10,172 nt of DNA from Bacteroidota bacterium (lineage in GTDB: Bacteria > Bacteroidota > Bacteroidia > Bacteroidales > UBA1556): the NCBI GenBank assembly GCA_003648395.1, contig QMPB01000112.1, forward strand, positions 1 to 10,172, given 5' to 3'. Positions within the stretch are counted from its first letter, which is position 1, and each line of letters begins with the position of its first letter. Position numbers and translations under genes: made by a program. Below the pieces are notes generated by a model that worked only from the letters and a program-made list of their open reading frames with translations, was not told the DNA's origin and made no database searches. This document shows positions 1 to 7,463 of the stretch, piece after piece.

Positions 1-1
1 A

Positions 2-589
2 GCACTTTCGAAAAGAAGGATTCATAGTTTGAAAAACTTTATTAGAGAATATAATAATGGTTATTTTGTAAAGTATTTAGATAATAATACTGACAGTATC
101 AATAATTTAGTAATATACGAAGATCCCCTTGGTGATAGTCAATCCACAGGCTTAGTGAGTAATAACCCTAATGACAAAAGAAACTCTGTATATAGCCGTG
201 AGGCCGCACTACAACGAAAAATACAGATCGTAATGTATAGCAGCAACGACATTCTACCAATTAACGAAAGCTCTTATCCTATTCTATCGTGGCAAAAGAA
301 GGAAATAAATATTGGTGAGCTAACAATGGAAGAAAATAAAACAGCAATTATCTATTTTAGAAATACGGGAGAATCAGAATTAAAAATAAAGAAAATTTCT
401 TCTAATTGTAATTTCATTAAAACACAAAGCCCACAAACTACTTTACAGCCAAACGAGAAAGGAAAGATATTTATATTAATAGAAGGTAAAAACCTTAAAG
501 TAAATAACTATAGCTGTGAAATTAGCATTAATAGCAATAGTATAAAAGGAGTAAATAAAATCAAAGTCGTATTCAATATTTCAGAATAA
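2..589 (+). CDS. C-terminal part of a protein with a DUF1573-like domain (5' truncated by window)
   Basis: The reading frame is open from base 2, so the gene probably begins before the window. The first available start is a TTG at 29, which is a poor start for this genome, where the other genes use ATG. The C-terminal third (about nt 290-586) resembles the Bacteroidota DUF1573 / ASH-like immunoglobulin fold: an FRNTGESELKI stretch (nt 356-388), a short strand leading to a single Cys (nt 407-409), then a LxPNEKGKI turn and two closing strands. DUF1573 proteins normally carry a CGC motif at the cysteine position; here it is SNCNF, so the motif is degenerate. The N-terminal part (nt 29-280) is polar and I do not recognise it. 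No signal peptide can be judged because the start is missing. Function is unknown; a secreted or envelope role is only inferred from the family. The next gene follows after 55 bases without an evident promoter or terminator, so the two may be co-transcribed. Confidence 0.6.
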   Translation, partial: ALSKRRIHSLKNFIREYNNGYFVKYLDNNTDSINNLVIYEDPLGDSQSTGLVSNNPNDKRNSVYSREAALQRKIQIVMYSSNDILPINESSYPILSWQKKEINIGELTMEENKTAIIYFRNTGESELKIKKISSNCNFIKTQSPQTTLQPNEKGKIFILIEGKNLKVNNYSCEISINSNSIKGVNKIKVVFNISE

Positions 590-644
590 AAAGAATAGAC
601 TATTGAAGATAAATTAAAATCTACATTAGATAAAAAGAAAAGCT

Positions 645-965
645 ATGATAGCAAGCACACCAAAACCACCATATTATGCGGTTATATTCACATCAACAAG
701 AACCGAAGGAGATAATGGCTATTCTAAAGCAGCAGATAGAATGATAGAGTTGGCAAAGCAGCAAGAAGGTTTTCTTGGTGCTGAGAGCGCAAGAAATGAA
801 ATTGGAATAACAGTTTCATATTGGCGAGATTTGGTATCCATTAAGGAATGGAAAGAAAATGCAGAACATACAGTAGTGCGAGAAAATGGTCGGAATGAAT
901 GGTATAGAACTTTTAAAACACGAATAGCAAAAGTAGAGCGAGATTATGAGTTTGAAAGGCAATAA
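645..965 (+). CDS. ABM-domain protein (antibiotic biosynthesis monooxygenase / HmoA-like fold)
   Basis: This 106-residue protein fits the single-domain ABM family (COG2329 type, dimeric alpha-beta barrel), which is usually about 95-110 residues. Visible signatures are YYAVIFTSTRTEGDNGY near the N-terminus (first beta strand), a helix with MIELAKQQEGFLGAESAR (helix then the typical 'GFLG' strand), then ITVSYWRDLVSIKEWK (the 'SYW' strand followed by helix with conserved W), and a C-terminal H..........WY segment. Members include quinol monooxygenases and heme-degrading proteins, but most homologues of this length are uncharacterised and the substrate cannot be read from sequence. There is no signal peptide, so the protein is likely cytoplasmic. 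The ATG at 645 is preceded by an AG-rich stretch (aaaaagaaaag). Probably transcribed with the upstream gene. The family call is good; a specific enzymatic role is not claimed. Confidence 0.8.
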   Translation: MIASTPKPPYYAVIFTSTRTEGDNGYSKAADRMIELAKQQEGFLGAESARNEIGITVSYWRDLVSIKEWKENAEHTVVRENGRNEWYRTFKTRIAKVERDYEFERQ

Positions 966-966
966 C

Positions 967-1000
967 AACACCCTATGAAACTCATAAAATCAGGGGTTTT
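967..1000 (+). terminator. weak possible terminator after the ABM gene
   Basis: AACACCCT (967-974) can pair imperfectly with AGGGGTTT (992-999), with two mismatches, followed only by a TTTTA stretch. The position just after the stop codon and before the next promoter suits a terminator, but the stem is poor. Confidence 0.25.
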
Positions 1001-1026
1001 ATAACAACTAAAATATTGTATATTTG
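997..1026 (+). promoter_or_regulatory. Bacteroidota-type promoter for the propeller gene
   Basis: TATATTTG at 1019-1026 matches the -7 consensus TAnnTTTG. The -33 element is degenerate: TTTT at 997-1000, 18 bases upstream. Predicted transcription start is near 1032, giving a leader of about 25 bases to the ATG at 1058. Confidence 0.5.
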
Positions 1027-1057
1027 CATCCATACGCACTAAAACACAAACATAATT

Positions 1058-2224
1058 ATGAAAGCTATTAACATTATCATCTTACTTTTTTTTATAAGTA
1101 TTGCCACAACTGCACAACTAAGCCTACAATGGGATGTAGCAATTGGTGGTATGGGTGAAGAAACTGCCATGAGTGCAATAGAAACTCCTGACAATGGGTT
1201 TATTATAGTAGGCTCAACAAACTCTGAAGGCAGTGGCAAACTCGATGGGTATATTGTAAAAGTAGATGCCAATGGCGACGAAGAATGGAGTCAGACTTAT
1301 GGTGGAAAAAAGGATGATCAGTTTAACGCAATTATAGAATATAATGGCAAATATGCTATTACAGGATATAGCGAATCAAAAGGAAGCGGTAAAAAAGATT
1401 ATTGGTTTATGATGATTGATAGTGAAGGAAATAAGCTTTGGGAACATTTTTATGGTGGCAAAAGTGATGACGAAGCTTTTGATCTAATAAAAACTTTTGA
1501 TAATAAGATTGTAATGGCTGGCTATACAAAATCAAAAGGTCCTAAAAAACATAATTTTTATATTGTAAAAATAAATACTCTAGGAGTAGGAAAAGAGCAA
1601 GGAAAGAGAATATGGGATCGTACTACTGGTAGTGCAGGAACTGATATCGCAGTAAGAATAAAGCAAAGTCCTCAAGATTCTTTTATATACGTACTTGGGC
1701 ACACAACAAGCTATGGTGCTGGCGGTATGGATATATATTTTGTAAAAGCAAATAAAGAAAGAGGCTCTTCAAAAGAAAAGAAATACTATGGTAAAGATAA
1801 TTTTGAGCATGGAAATGATTTCTGCATTTTGCCTGATGGCAAATTTCTTATAGTTGGTAGCACCATGAGCGATTCTAAGGGTTTCTTTGATGGTTATATG
1901 ATACAAATTGAAGATGAGTATTATAAAGCCTGGGATAAACAATATGGCGGGTTAAAAGATGAAGAATTTATGAGCATATGCCCTACTGAGAATGGTTACG
2001 TATTAGGTGGTTTTACTGCTAGCCAAGGCGAAGGTAAATATGATGCATGGATAATGGAAATTGATAAAAAAGGAAATAAAGTTTATGAGAACACTTTTGG
2101 AGAAGAGGAAGACGACAAAATCAATAAAATGATACAATGTAAAGATGGTTCATATTTATTGATAGGATATACCGAATCTAAAGGCGATGGAAATCAATCT
2201 ATGTGGTTAGTAAAAACAAATTAG
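1058..2224 (+). CDS. secreted seven-repeat protein, predicted seven-bladed beta-propeller
   Basis: The 388-residue product starts with a signal peptide (MKAINIIILLFFISIATTA, likely cut before Q20, a common Bacteroidota A|Q site). The rest consists of seven tandem repeats of about 46-58 residues: roughly 25-76, 77-127, 128-185, 186-240, 241-291, 292-342 and 343-388. The repeat consensus is W-x-x-x-[YF]-G-G-K-x-D-D, a short helix or strand, D-N-G-[FY]-I-I-[VA]-G-[YS]-T-x-S-x-G-x-G-K-x-D, then a W/Y-I-V-K-[IV]-D strand and a G-N-K turn. Repeats 4 and 5 are the most divergent. Seven such blades account for the whole mature protein, with no room for a catalytic domain or a C-terminal type IX sorting domain. 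Similar delta-repeat or 'YGG..D' proteins are frequent as extracellular or outer-membrane-associated Bacteroidota proteins, generally of unknown function. Likely periplasmic or exported; a binding role is inference. Own promoter upstream, strong terminator downstream. Confidence 0.8.
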   Translation: MKAINIIILLFFISIATTAQLSLQWDVAIGGMGEETAMSAIETPDNGFIIVGSTNSEGSGKLDGYIVKVDANGDEEWSQTYGGKKDDQFNAIIEYNGKYAITGYSESKGSGKKDYWFMMIDSEGNKLWEHFYGGKSDDEAFDLIKTFDNKIVMAGYTKSKGPKKHNFYIVKINTLGVGKEQGKRIWDRTTGSAGTDIAVRIKQSPQDSFIYVLGHTTSYGAGGMDIYFVKANKERGSSKEKKYYGKDNFEHGNDFCILPDGKFLIVGSTMSDSKGFFDGYMIQIEDEYYKAWDKQYGGLKDEEFMSICPTENGYVLGGFTASQGEGKYDAWIMEIDKKGNKVYENTFGEEEDDKINKMIQCKDGSYLLIGYTESKGDGNQSMWLVKTN

Positions 2225-2251
2225 TAAACAAGCTTATTGAAATACTTATTT

Positions 2252-2296
2252 AAAACCACATCACATTCAATACTATTGAAATGATGTGGTTTTTTT
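2252..2296 (+). terminator. Rho-independent terminator after the propeller gene
   Basis: AAAACCACATCA (2252-2263) pairs perfectly with TGATGTGGTTTT (2282-2293). Inside it TTCAAT (2266-2271) pairs with ATTGAA (2275-2280) around an ACT loop, separated from the outer stem by a small bulge. A T-run (2290-2296) follows. It ends only 13 bases before the next start codon. Confidence 0.85.
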
Positions 2297-2309
2297 ATTA
2301 TTAGAAATC

Positions 2310-3554
2310 ATGATAAAGAATTATATTCTATTATTAATTTTAGTGGTATTATTTGTTAATATAAATGCCCAAGAAAGATTTAATAAACAAAATTTTTCGG
2401 AACTTTATAATATTAACGGTGTGAATTTGCATCCAAAATTTAGCGTTTATCATAATAGCGACACTACTTCTACCCTTTTTTATCAGATTGATAATAGCGA
2501 ATTACTTTATAAAAAAGATAAATATAATATAGACTTTGCCAAGGCAAGCATACATTACGAAATATATTATAATTATAAGGCAAAACTATTGGTTGATAGT
2601 GGCACATTTGTATATACCGATACCGATAATTTTGGACTTAATAATAGCTCTTTCGGTTATTTTCATTTGCCAATAATAGAAGATTATAATTACCTACTTT
2701 ATATTGAGTTTAAGGATATTAATAAAAACTATTTTGTAAGAAAGCTAATAGATATTGACAAAACAGATATCAACAGTCGACAAAATTATTATACAAAGGA
2801 TAATGACCAGCTACCTGTTCTAGTTAATTATTTAAATAAAGACGATAATTTTACAATAGTTTCGGAAAGAAATATTAATACTAATATAAAGGTAAGAATA
2901 TTCAAACCAAATATTAGAATTCCGAAGCCACCAATGGTTAACAATACAAATAAAATAGAGGGACTTATAGCTGACACTTTATATAATTTGCCAATGCTTA
3001 ATGGTGAAAGCAACCCTTTGCAACTTAGCGATCAAGGTTTTTATCATTTTTATAATAATGATAAAGAAACTGCAGGTTATACATTATACAGATTTACCAA
3101 TGACTATCCTTATATTACTACTCCTATGCAAATGATAATGCCACTAAGGTATATTTCAAGCAGCAAAGAGTTTAAGACGCTTTATAATTCAAAAAATAAA
3201 AAGAAGGCTGTAGAGGATTTCTGGACAAACATCTCTGGAGATCAAAAAAGAGCTAAGAATATGATAAAGCTCTATTATAATCGTGTTCAGAATTCTAATA
3301 TTAATTTTGCTGCCGACCGAGAAGGCTGGATGACGGATAGAGGAATGATATTCATTATATACGGTCCTGCAGACGTTGTTTATAGAAATGGCAATATGGA
3401 AACTTGGAAATATGGCAATTATAAGAATGACAATGCTTTAGTTTTTAATTTTTATAAGGTTGATAACCCATTTACTGATAATTTGTACATAATGCAACGC
3501 AGCGAAGAGTATAAACCATCTTGGAATAAAGCCATTGAGGTTTGGCGAAGATAG
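2310..3554 (+). CDS. GWxTD domain-containing secreted protein
   Basis: The diagnostic GWMTDRG motif is at residues 339-345 (start at 2310), within the context F-A-A-D-R-E-G-W-M-T-D-R-G-M-I-F-I-I-Y-G-P-A-D, which is the hallmark of the GWxTD domain found in Bacteroidota and Acidobacteriota proteins of unknown function. The conserved W-x-Y following it (METWKYG, about 363-369) is also seen. I place the start at ATG 2310, not the GTG at 2286, because 2286 lies inside the terminator hairpin and because the 2310 start gives a clean signal peptide (MIKNYILLLILVVLFVNINA, cut before Q21). The product is then 414 residues. The N-terminal two thirds (about 21-300) is Asn/Tyr-rich and strand-like, with no domain I recognise. 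No transmembrane segment beyond the signal. No clear promoter of its own is visible between the terminator and start; see the separate finding. Role unknown; an envelope location is likely. Confidence 0.85.
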   Translation: MIKNYILLLILVVLFVNINAQERFNKQNFSELYNINGVNLHPKFSVYHNSDTTSTLFYQIDNSELLYKKDKYNIDFAKASIHYEIYYNYKAKLLVDSGTFVYTDTDNFGLNNSSFGYFHLPIIEDYNYLLYIEFKDINKNYFVRKLIDIDKTDINSRQNYYTKDNDQLPVLVNYLNKDDNFTIVSERNINTNIKVRIFKPNIRIPKPPMVNNTNKIEGLIADTLYNLPMLNGESNPLQLSDQGFYHFYNNDKETAGYTLYRFTNDYPYITTPMQMIMPLRYISSSKEFKTLYNSKNKKKAVEDFWTNISGDQKRAKNMIKLYYNRVQNSNINFAADREGWMTDRGMIFIIYGPADVVYRNGNMETWKYGNYKNDNALVFNFYKVDNPFTDNLYIMQRSEEYKPSWNKAIEVWRR

Positions 3555-3617
3555 AATACTATGTGCAAAATAGTTATTGAATTATAGGTTTCTTAATATA
3601 AATCATTCATTAATTAC

Positions 3618-3631
3618 ATATCAATTGATAT
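3618..3631. repeat. 14-base perfect palindrome upstream of rho
   Basis: ATATCAATTGATAT is a perfect inverted repeat with no spacer, flanked by TTCAT to the left (about 3606-3610) and ATGAA to the right, which extend the symmetry imperfectly. It lies in the 3555-3844 spacer, about 50 bases upstream of the rho promoter -33 element. It may be an operator; its AT composition means chance palindromes are common here. Confidence 0.4.
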
Positions 3632-3679
3632 TAATCATATGAAATAGTATGTTAAATAATGAGAATATTTTAAGAAATA

Positions 3680-3711
3680 TTGGCAATAGATAGAAAAAAT
3701 CATTATCTTTG
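3680..3711 (+). promoter_or_regulatory. rho promoter (Bacteroidota type)
   Basis: TTG at 3680-3682 (-33 element) is 21 bases from TATCTTTG at 3704-3711 (-7 element, exact TAnnTTTG). Predicted start of transcription is near 3717, giving an untranslated leader of about 128 bases before the rho ATG. Leader length allows autoregulation, which is known for rho in other bacteria; the only structure I see in it is a weak stem with one bulge, AGATAGCT (3782-3789) against AGCTTATCT (3797-3805). Confidence 0.65.
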
Positions 3712-3844
3712 CCTTCTATTATTTAAAAACTGATAATAGTAATTCATATTAATATATCCATTAAGATTATACAAACAAATAAGATAGCTTAATTCTAGCT
3801 TATCTATTTCCATAAAATATATCAAACAAAAATTATACAATTTA

Positions 3845-5638
3845 ATGTACGAATTAGAAACACTCAAAGTAACAAAGCTTCCTGAGCTTCGTGAAATTGC
3901 TGCTGAATTAGAAGTAAAGCGTATTACAAATGTGCGCAAAGAAGAGCTAATACTAGCCATACTTGATCAGCAAGCTGCAAATCCCAGTGCGGCAACTGTA
4001 GAAGCAGAAGAAAAAGAAACTATTCAAAAAAGAAGACGAAGAAGAGTTGCTCCGGCACCACAGTTTTCTTCTGAAGATAGTAAGAACAAAGACTTATTTT
4101 CTAAGTTAAAAGAAAAAACAACAAGCACTCCTTCTACTTCAAGCGATAAGCCAAAAGAAGAAAGAAAACCTCTAAGGGAAAATAAAGCTACACAACAAAG
4201 TAGCATTATTAAAAAAGAGAATAAAACAGAGGATGTTGAAAAACCTAGCCGCCCAATAAGTAAAGATACTGATACGACTAGTGAAAGAAAAGAGCATTCT
4301 CCGGCAGTAAATCCTCAAGAGAAGAAATACACCCCACGTCCTCGTCCTGAAAATAGAGACAACAGTCGTACCGATAGAGCTAAACCAGCCCCACGTAACG
4401 ACAGAAGTTCTCGTCCAGAACGTCCAGAACGTAGTGATCGACCAAATCCAAGACCTGAAAAATCAAATAATATTCAAGAGAAAAAACCTAATCCCAAAAT
4501 GGCTACTTACCTTAGTGAATACGAAGGTGTAAGCTCTAGTCATGGTGTATTAGAAATGATGCCTGATGGTTATGGATTTTTAAGATCTTCAGATTATAAT
4601 TACTTAAATTCTCCAGATGATATTTATGTATCACAATCACAGATCAAACTTTTTGGTCTTAAAACTGGTGACACAGTAAAAGGTACTATTCGTCCTCCAA
4701 AAGAAGATGAAAAATATTTTCCACTGATTAAGGTTGACAAGATTAATGGTAAAAATCCTGAAGATGTTCGCGATAGAATTCCTTTTGATTTCTTAACTCC
4801 ACTTTTCCCAGAAGAAAAATTTAACCTTACAGGGCATAAAGATGAAAGTATATCTACTCGATTAATAGACATCTTTGCTCCTATTGGAAAAGGTCAACGT
4901 GGACTTATTGTAGCGCAACCTAAAACCGGTAAAACTGTTTTACTTAAGGAGATTGCAAATGCTATTGCAGCAAATCACCCTGAAGCATTCCTTATTATAT
5001 TGCTTATTGATGAACGTCCTGAGGAAGTTACTGATATGCAGCGTAGTGTAAATGCAGAAGTTATCGCTTCTACCTTTGACCAACCTGCTGAAAAGCACGT
5101 AAAAATTGCAAACCTAGTTTTGGAAAAAGCTAAACGCATGACAGAGAGTGGACATGATGTGGTAATACTGCTTGACTCCATAACTCGTCTGGCTCGTGCC
5201 TATAATACAGTATCTCCTTCATCAGGAAAAGTTCTTTCTGGTGGTGTGGAAGCTACTGCACTTCAAAAGCCTAAAAGATTCTTTGGTGCTGCACGTCAGA
5301 TTGAGCATGGTGGCTCACTTACAATTATTGCTACTGCTCTTACCGAAACTGGTTCTAAAATGGATGAGGTTATCTTTGAAGAATTTAAAGGTACTGGTAA
5401 TATGGAATTACAATTGGATCGTAAATTATCTAATAAGAGAATATACCCTGCTATTGATATCGTGAATTCATCAACACGTCGTGATGATTTACTTCTTAGC
5501 AAAGAAAATATTCAGCGTTTATGGATTCTTAGAAATCACCTTGCTGATATGACTCCTGTTGAATCAATGGAGTTCTTAAGAGATAAGATAAAATATACAA
5601 AAGATAATGAAGAATTTCTTAACACAATGAATGGTTAA
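3845..5638 (+). CDS. rho: transcription termination factor Rho
   Basis: Rho is the hexameric RNA-dependent ATPase/translocase that ends transcription. Residues 1-44 are the helical Rho N-terminal domain ([13 protein letters not shown]). Residues about 55-220 are a Lys/Arg/Pro/Ser-rich low-complexity insertion, including [16 protein letters not shown], that makes the protein 597 residues against 419 in E. coli. Residues about 231-308 are the OB/cold-shock RNA-binding domain ([16 protein letters not shown]). The ATPase core carries Walker A AQPKTGKT (357-364), the [10 protein letters not shown] segment (389-398), Walker [14 protein letters not shown] (439-451), the Q-loop [12 protein letters not shown] (459-470), and the R-loop [18 protein letters not shown] (502-519). 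All catalytic elements look intact. Insertions of this kind are typical of Bacteroidota Rho and probably bind extra RNA. The gene has its own promoter and long leader, and ends at a Rho-independent hairpin. Confidence 0.97.
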   Translation: MYELETLKVTKLPELREIAAELEVKRITNVRKEELILAILDQQAANPSAATVEAEEKETIQKRRRRRVAPAPQFSSEDSKNKDLFSKLKEKTTSTPSTSSDKPKEERKPLRENKATQQSSIIKKENKTEDVEKPSRPISKDTDTTSERKEHSPAVNPQEKKYTPRPRPENRDNSRTDRAKPAPRNDRSSRPERPERSDRPNPRPEKSNNIQEKKPNPKMATYLSEYEGVSSSHGVLEMMPDGYGFLRSSDYNYLNSPDDIYVSQSQIKLFGLKTGDTVKGTIRPPKEDEKYFPLIKVDKINGKNPEDVRDRIPFDFLTPLFPEEKFNLTGHKDESISTRLIDIFAPIGKGQRGLIVAQPKTGKTVLLKEIANAIAANHPEAFLIILLIDERPEEVTDMQRSVNAEVIASTFDQPAEKHVKIANLVLEKAKRMTESGHDVVILLDSITRLARAYNTVSPSSGKVLSGGVEATALQKPKRFFGAARQIEHGGSLTIIATALTETGSKMDEVIFEEFKGTGNMELQLDRKLSNKRIYPAIDIVNSSTRRDDLLLSKENIQRLWILRNHLADMTPVESMEFLRDKIKYTKDNEEFLNTMNG

Positions 5639-5668
5639 GATACTATAAAACTATATTATATATACGCG

Positions 5669-5704
5669 AAAGCCATTAAGTTATTTTTCTTAATGGCTTT
5701 TTTT
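5669..5704 (+). terminator. Rho-independent terminator after rho
   Basis: AAAGCCATTAAG (5669-5680) pairs perfectly over 12 bp with CTTAATGGCTTT (5689-5700), loop of 8, followed by a T-run through 5704. The convergent gene ends 25 bases further on; read from the minus strand the hairpin is followed only by TTTCGCG, so it should work mainly for rho. Confidence 0.85.
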
Positions 5705-5728
5705 ATTGCATAATTATTTAACCCAATA

Positions 5729-6496
5729 TTAATCTATAAAATCTAGATTCGTACTAAAATTTATTTCTTCAATTCTACAAATTGCAAGTATTCCTGGTGA
5801 CGTACCAGTAATAAAACAATGATCATAATCTGATAACTCATCAACTTTTATACATTTATAGATTAACTGCAGCTTTTTGGCATTTAATAGTTCAATAACT
5901 TTCTGCCTTGTAACACCTGGCAATATTTTATCTTTTGAAGCTGTATAAAAAATATTTTCTTTTATAAAAAACACATTAGATCTACTACCTTCAGTAATTT
6001 CATCTTTATTATTTACTAATAGTGTTTCATAAATTTCATTGTCATCAATTAATTTATTAGCACTGCCTCTCACATCCCAATTAGCCACTTTTGCATTAGG
6101 TTCTGACCTTTCTGCATATTGCAGCTTTAAGCTCACTCCTTCTTTGTATTGCTTGCCTGTTGGATATCTATGAGGTATAAAAAATAAATATATTGATTGC
6201 AAACTACTTTTAAAATCAACAACTATTTTTAGATTTCCCAAAGTTAGTTTATTTGCTATCGCTAGTTTGATTGCATTATTCTCTATTTTACTAATATCTA
6301 TTTTTTGTTTCCCTATTAGCCTTAATGAATTCTGTAATCGCTGCAAATGCTCCTTAAAATAAAGGTATTCGCCTTTATCATATTTTAAAACCTCGTAAAC
6401 TAATCCAGATGAGCGTACTATTTCTTTAGGAAATCCATCAATGGGCATTAACTTACCATTAAGAGAATAGTATTCTATATCGTTTATGTATTTCAT
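5729..6496 (-). CDS. PLP-dependent class IV aminotransferase (4-amino-4-deoxychorismate lyase/BCAT-like)
   Basis: The 255-residue protein belongs to fold-type IV PLP enzymes (branched-chain aminotransferase, D-alanine aminotransferase, aminodeoxychorismate lyase PabC). Seen: GLVYEVLKYDKGEYLYFKEH (31-50), equivalent to the family's G-x-F-E-T-x-R entry segment, then H-x-x-R-L-x-x-S (50-57); K136 in A-K-V-A-N-W, the expected Schiff-base lysine; E169 in ITEGSRSNVFFI (167-178); then the LPGVTRQKVIEL phosphate-binding region (192-203); and a C-terminal FITGTSPGI (228-236). Length is at the short end for the family (usually 270-300). The substrate cannot be decided from sequence; PabC-type or a BCAT-like role both fit. 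It starts 22 bases after yebC stops, so the two are most likely one operon. No strong minus-strand terminator is seen downstream. Confidence 0.85.
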   Translation of the reverse strand: MKYINDIEYYSLNGKLMPIDGFPKEIVRSSGLVYEVLKYDKGEYLYFKEHLQRLQNSLRLIGKQKIDISKIENNAIKLAIANKLTLGNLKIVVDFKSSLQSIYLFFIPHRYPTGKQYKEGVSLKLQYAERSEPNAKVANWDVRGSANKLIDDNEIYETLLVNNKDEITEGSRSNVFFIKENIFYTASKDKILPGVTRQKVIELLNAKKLQLIYKCIKVDELSDYDHCFITGTSPGILAICRIEEINFSTNLDFID

Positions 6497-6518
6497 TTAA
6501 TTGGTATAATAATTTAAA

Positions 6519-7265
6519 CTAGAAATCGTAGGCCTCCAGCAGCTCATCTGTTATTTCCAAATTATGATATACTTCTTGCACATCATCATCATCTTCGAGC
6601 ACATCTATTAGTTTGATTACCAATTTTGCATCATCCACACTAAGTTGCTCAGTATTCAAAGGAATACGCTGTAATTTTGCACTTTCTACATCTATATTTA
6701 GTTCATCAAGTTTCTTATTCATTAAACCAAAATCCTCCATTGCGGTTGTAATACTAATAATATCTTCATCAAGAATTATTTCCTCAGCACCAGCATCTAT
6801 AATTTCTAGTTCTAGCTCTTCGATATCCAAATTGCCTTTGGTAAAGCTAAAAACACCTTTTCTATCAAATATAAAGTTCAAACTACCATTCTTACCCAAA
6901 GATCCATTATACTTCGTAAAAGCAGCTCTAACACTTGAAACTGTTCTTTGTAGGTTGTCTGTTAAACATTCCACAAAAATACCAATGCCATTTATTGCAT
7001 ATCCTTCATAGTTAACTTCATCAAAATTTGCTGCATCCTTATCATCAGCCTTTTTAATGGCTCTTGCAATATTATCTTTAGGCATATTTACACCTTTAGC
7101 ATTTGCAATAGCAACACGTAAGCGAGGATTTGCTTCCTCATCACCACCACCTTCTTTAACTGCTACCGATATTTCTTTAATTAATTTAGAAAATATTTTG
7201 GAGCGCTTTGCATCAGCCGCACCCTTTTTCCTTTTTATTGTTGACCATTTACTATGTCCTGACAT
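6519..7265 (-). CDS. yebC: YebC/PmpR/TACO1 family protein
   Basis: The 248-residue product begins with the diagnostic MSGHSKWSTIKRKKGAADAK. Upstream in-frame codons to 7331 exist but are AT-rich leader with no family similarity, so I place the start at 7265. Other family signatures are R-S-K-I-F-S-K-L-I-K-E-I (helix), N-P-R-L-R-V-A-I-A-N-A-K, N-M-P-K-D-N-I-x-R-A-I-K-K, V-N-Y-E-G-Y and the G-S-L-G-K-N-G-S-L-N-F-I-F-D-R-K-G segment. The acidic C-terminal third contains VLEDDDDVQEVYHN. Proteins of this family have been described as DNA-binding transcription regulators (PmpR) and as ribosome-associated translation factors (TACO1-type); the sequence does not decide. Cytoplasmic. First gene of a minus-strand operon with the aminotransferase. 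Length agrees with the family (about 240-250). Confidence 0.95.
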   Translation of the reverse strand: MSGHSKWSTIKRKKGAADAKRSKIFSKLIKEISVAVKEGGGDEEANPRLRVAIANAKGVNMPKDNIARAIKKADDKDAANFDEVNYEGYAINGIGIFVECLTDNLQRTVSSVRAAFTKYNGSLGKNGSLNFIFDRKGVFSFTKGNLDIEELELEIIDAGAEEIILDEDIISITTAMEDFGLMNKKLDELNIDVESAKLQRIPLNTEQLSVDDAKLVIKLIDVLEDDDDVQEVYHNLEITDELLEAYDF

Positions 7266-7293
7266 ATCTATAATATTGTTATTTAATTCAATA

Positions 7294-7301
7294 CAAATAT
7301 A
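7294..7301 (-). promoter_or_regulatory. putative -7 element for the yebC operon
   Basis: On the minus strand the sequence reads TATATTTG, matching TAnnTTTG, about 28 bases upstream of the yebC start. No convincing -33 TTG is present at the usual spacing, so this is a partial match. It lies in the 198-base divergent region (7266-7463) shared with the DnaB-like gene. Confidence 0.4.
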
Positions 7302-7377
7302 TAAATAAATTGTTATATACTCATTATTCATAAGTTATAAATTGCATTATTTATTAGTATTGTTATTAATAAAACAG

Positions 7378-7408
7378 TTGTATCCTGTTGTTTTTTTTCT
7401 TATCTTTG
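7378..7408 (+). promoter_or_regulatory. promoter of the DnaB-like ATPase gene (Bacteroidota type)
   Basis: TTG at 7378-7380 is 20 bases from TATCTTTG at 7401-7408. The arrangement is nearly the same as at rho (21 bases). Predicted leader is about 50 bases before the ATG at 7464. Confidence 0.65.
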
Positions 7409-7463
7409 ACAGGTAAAATAATAAATATACGTTCACATATATAATAACTAAAATATAAATAAT

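Noticed and set aside
2286..2309. GTG start of the GWxTD protein
   Set aside because: It lies inside the terminator hairpin; the ATG at 2310 yields a proper signal peptide.
7266..7331. longer N-terminus of YebC (start at 7331)
   Set aside because: The family start MSGHSKW is at 7265; the upstream residues are AT-rich leader codons and overlap the likely promoter.
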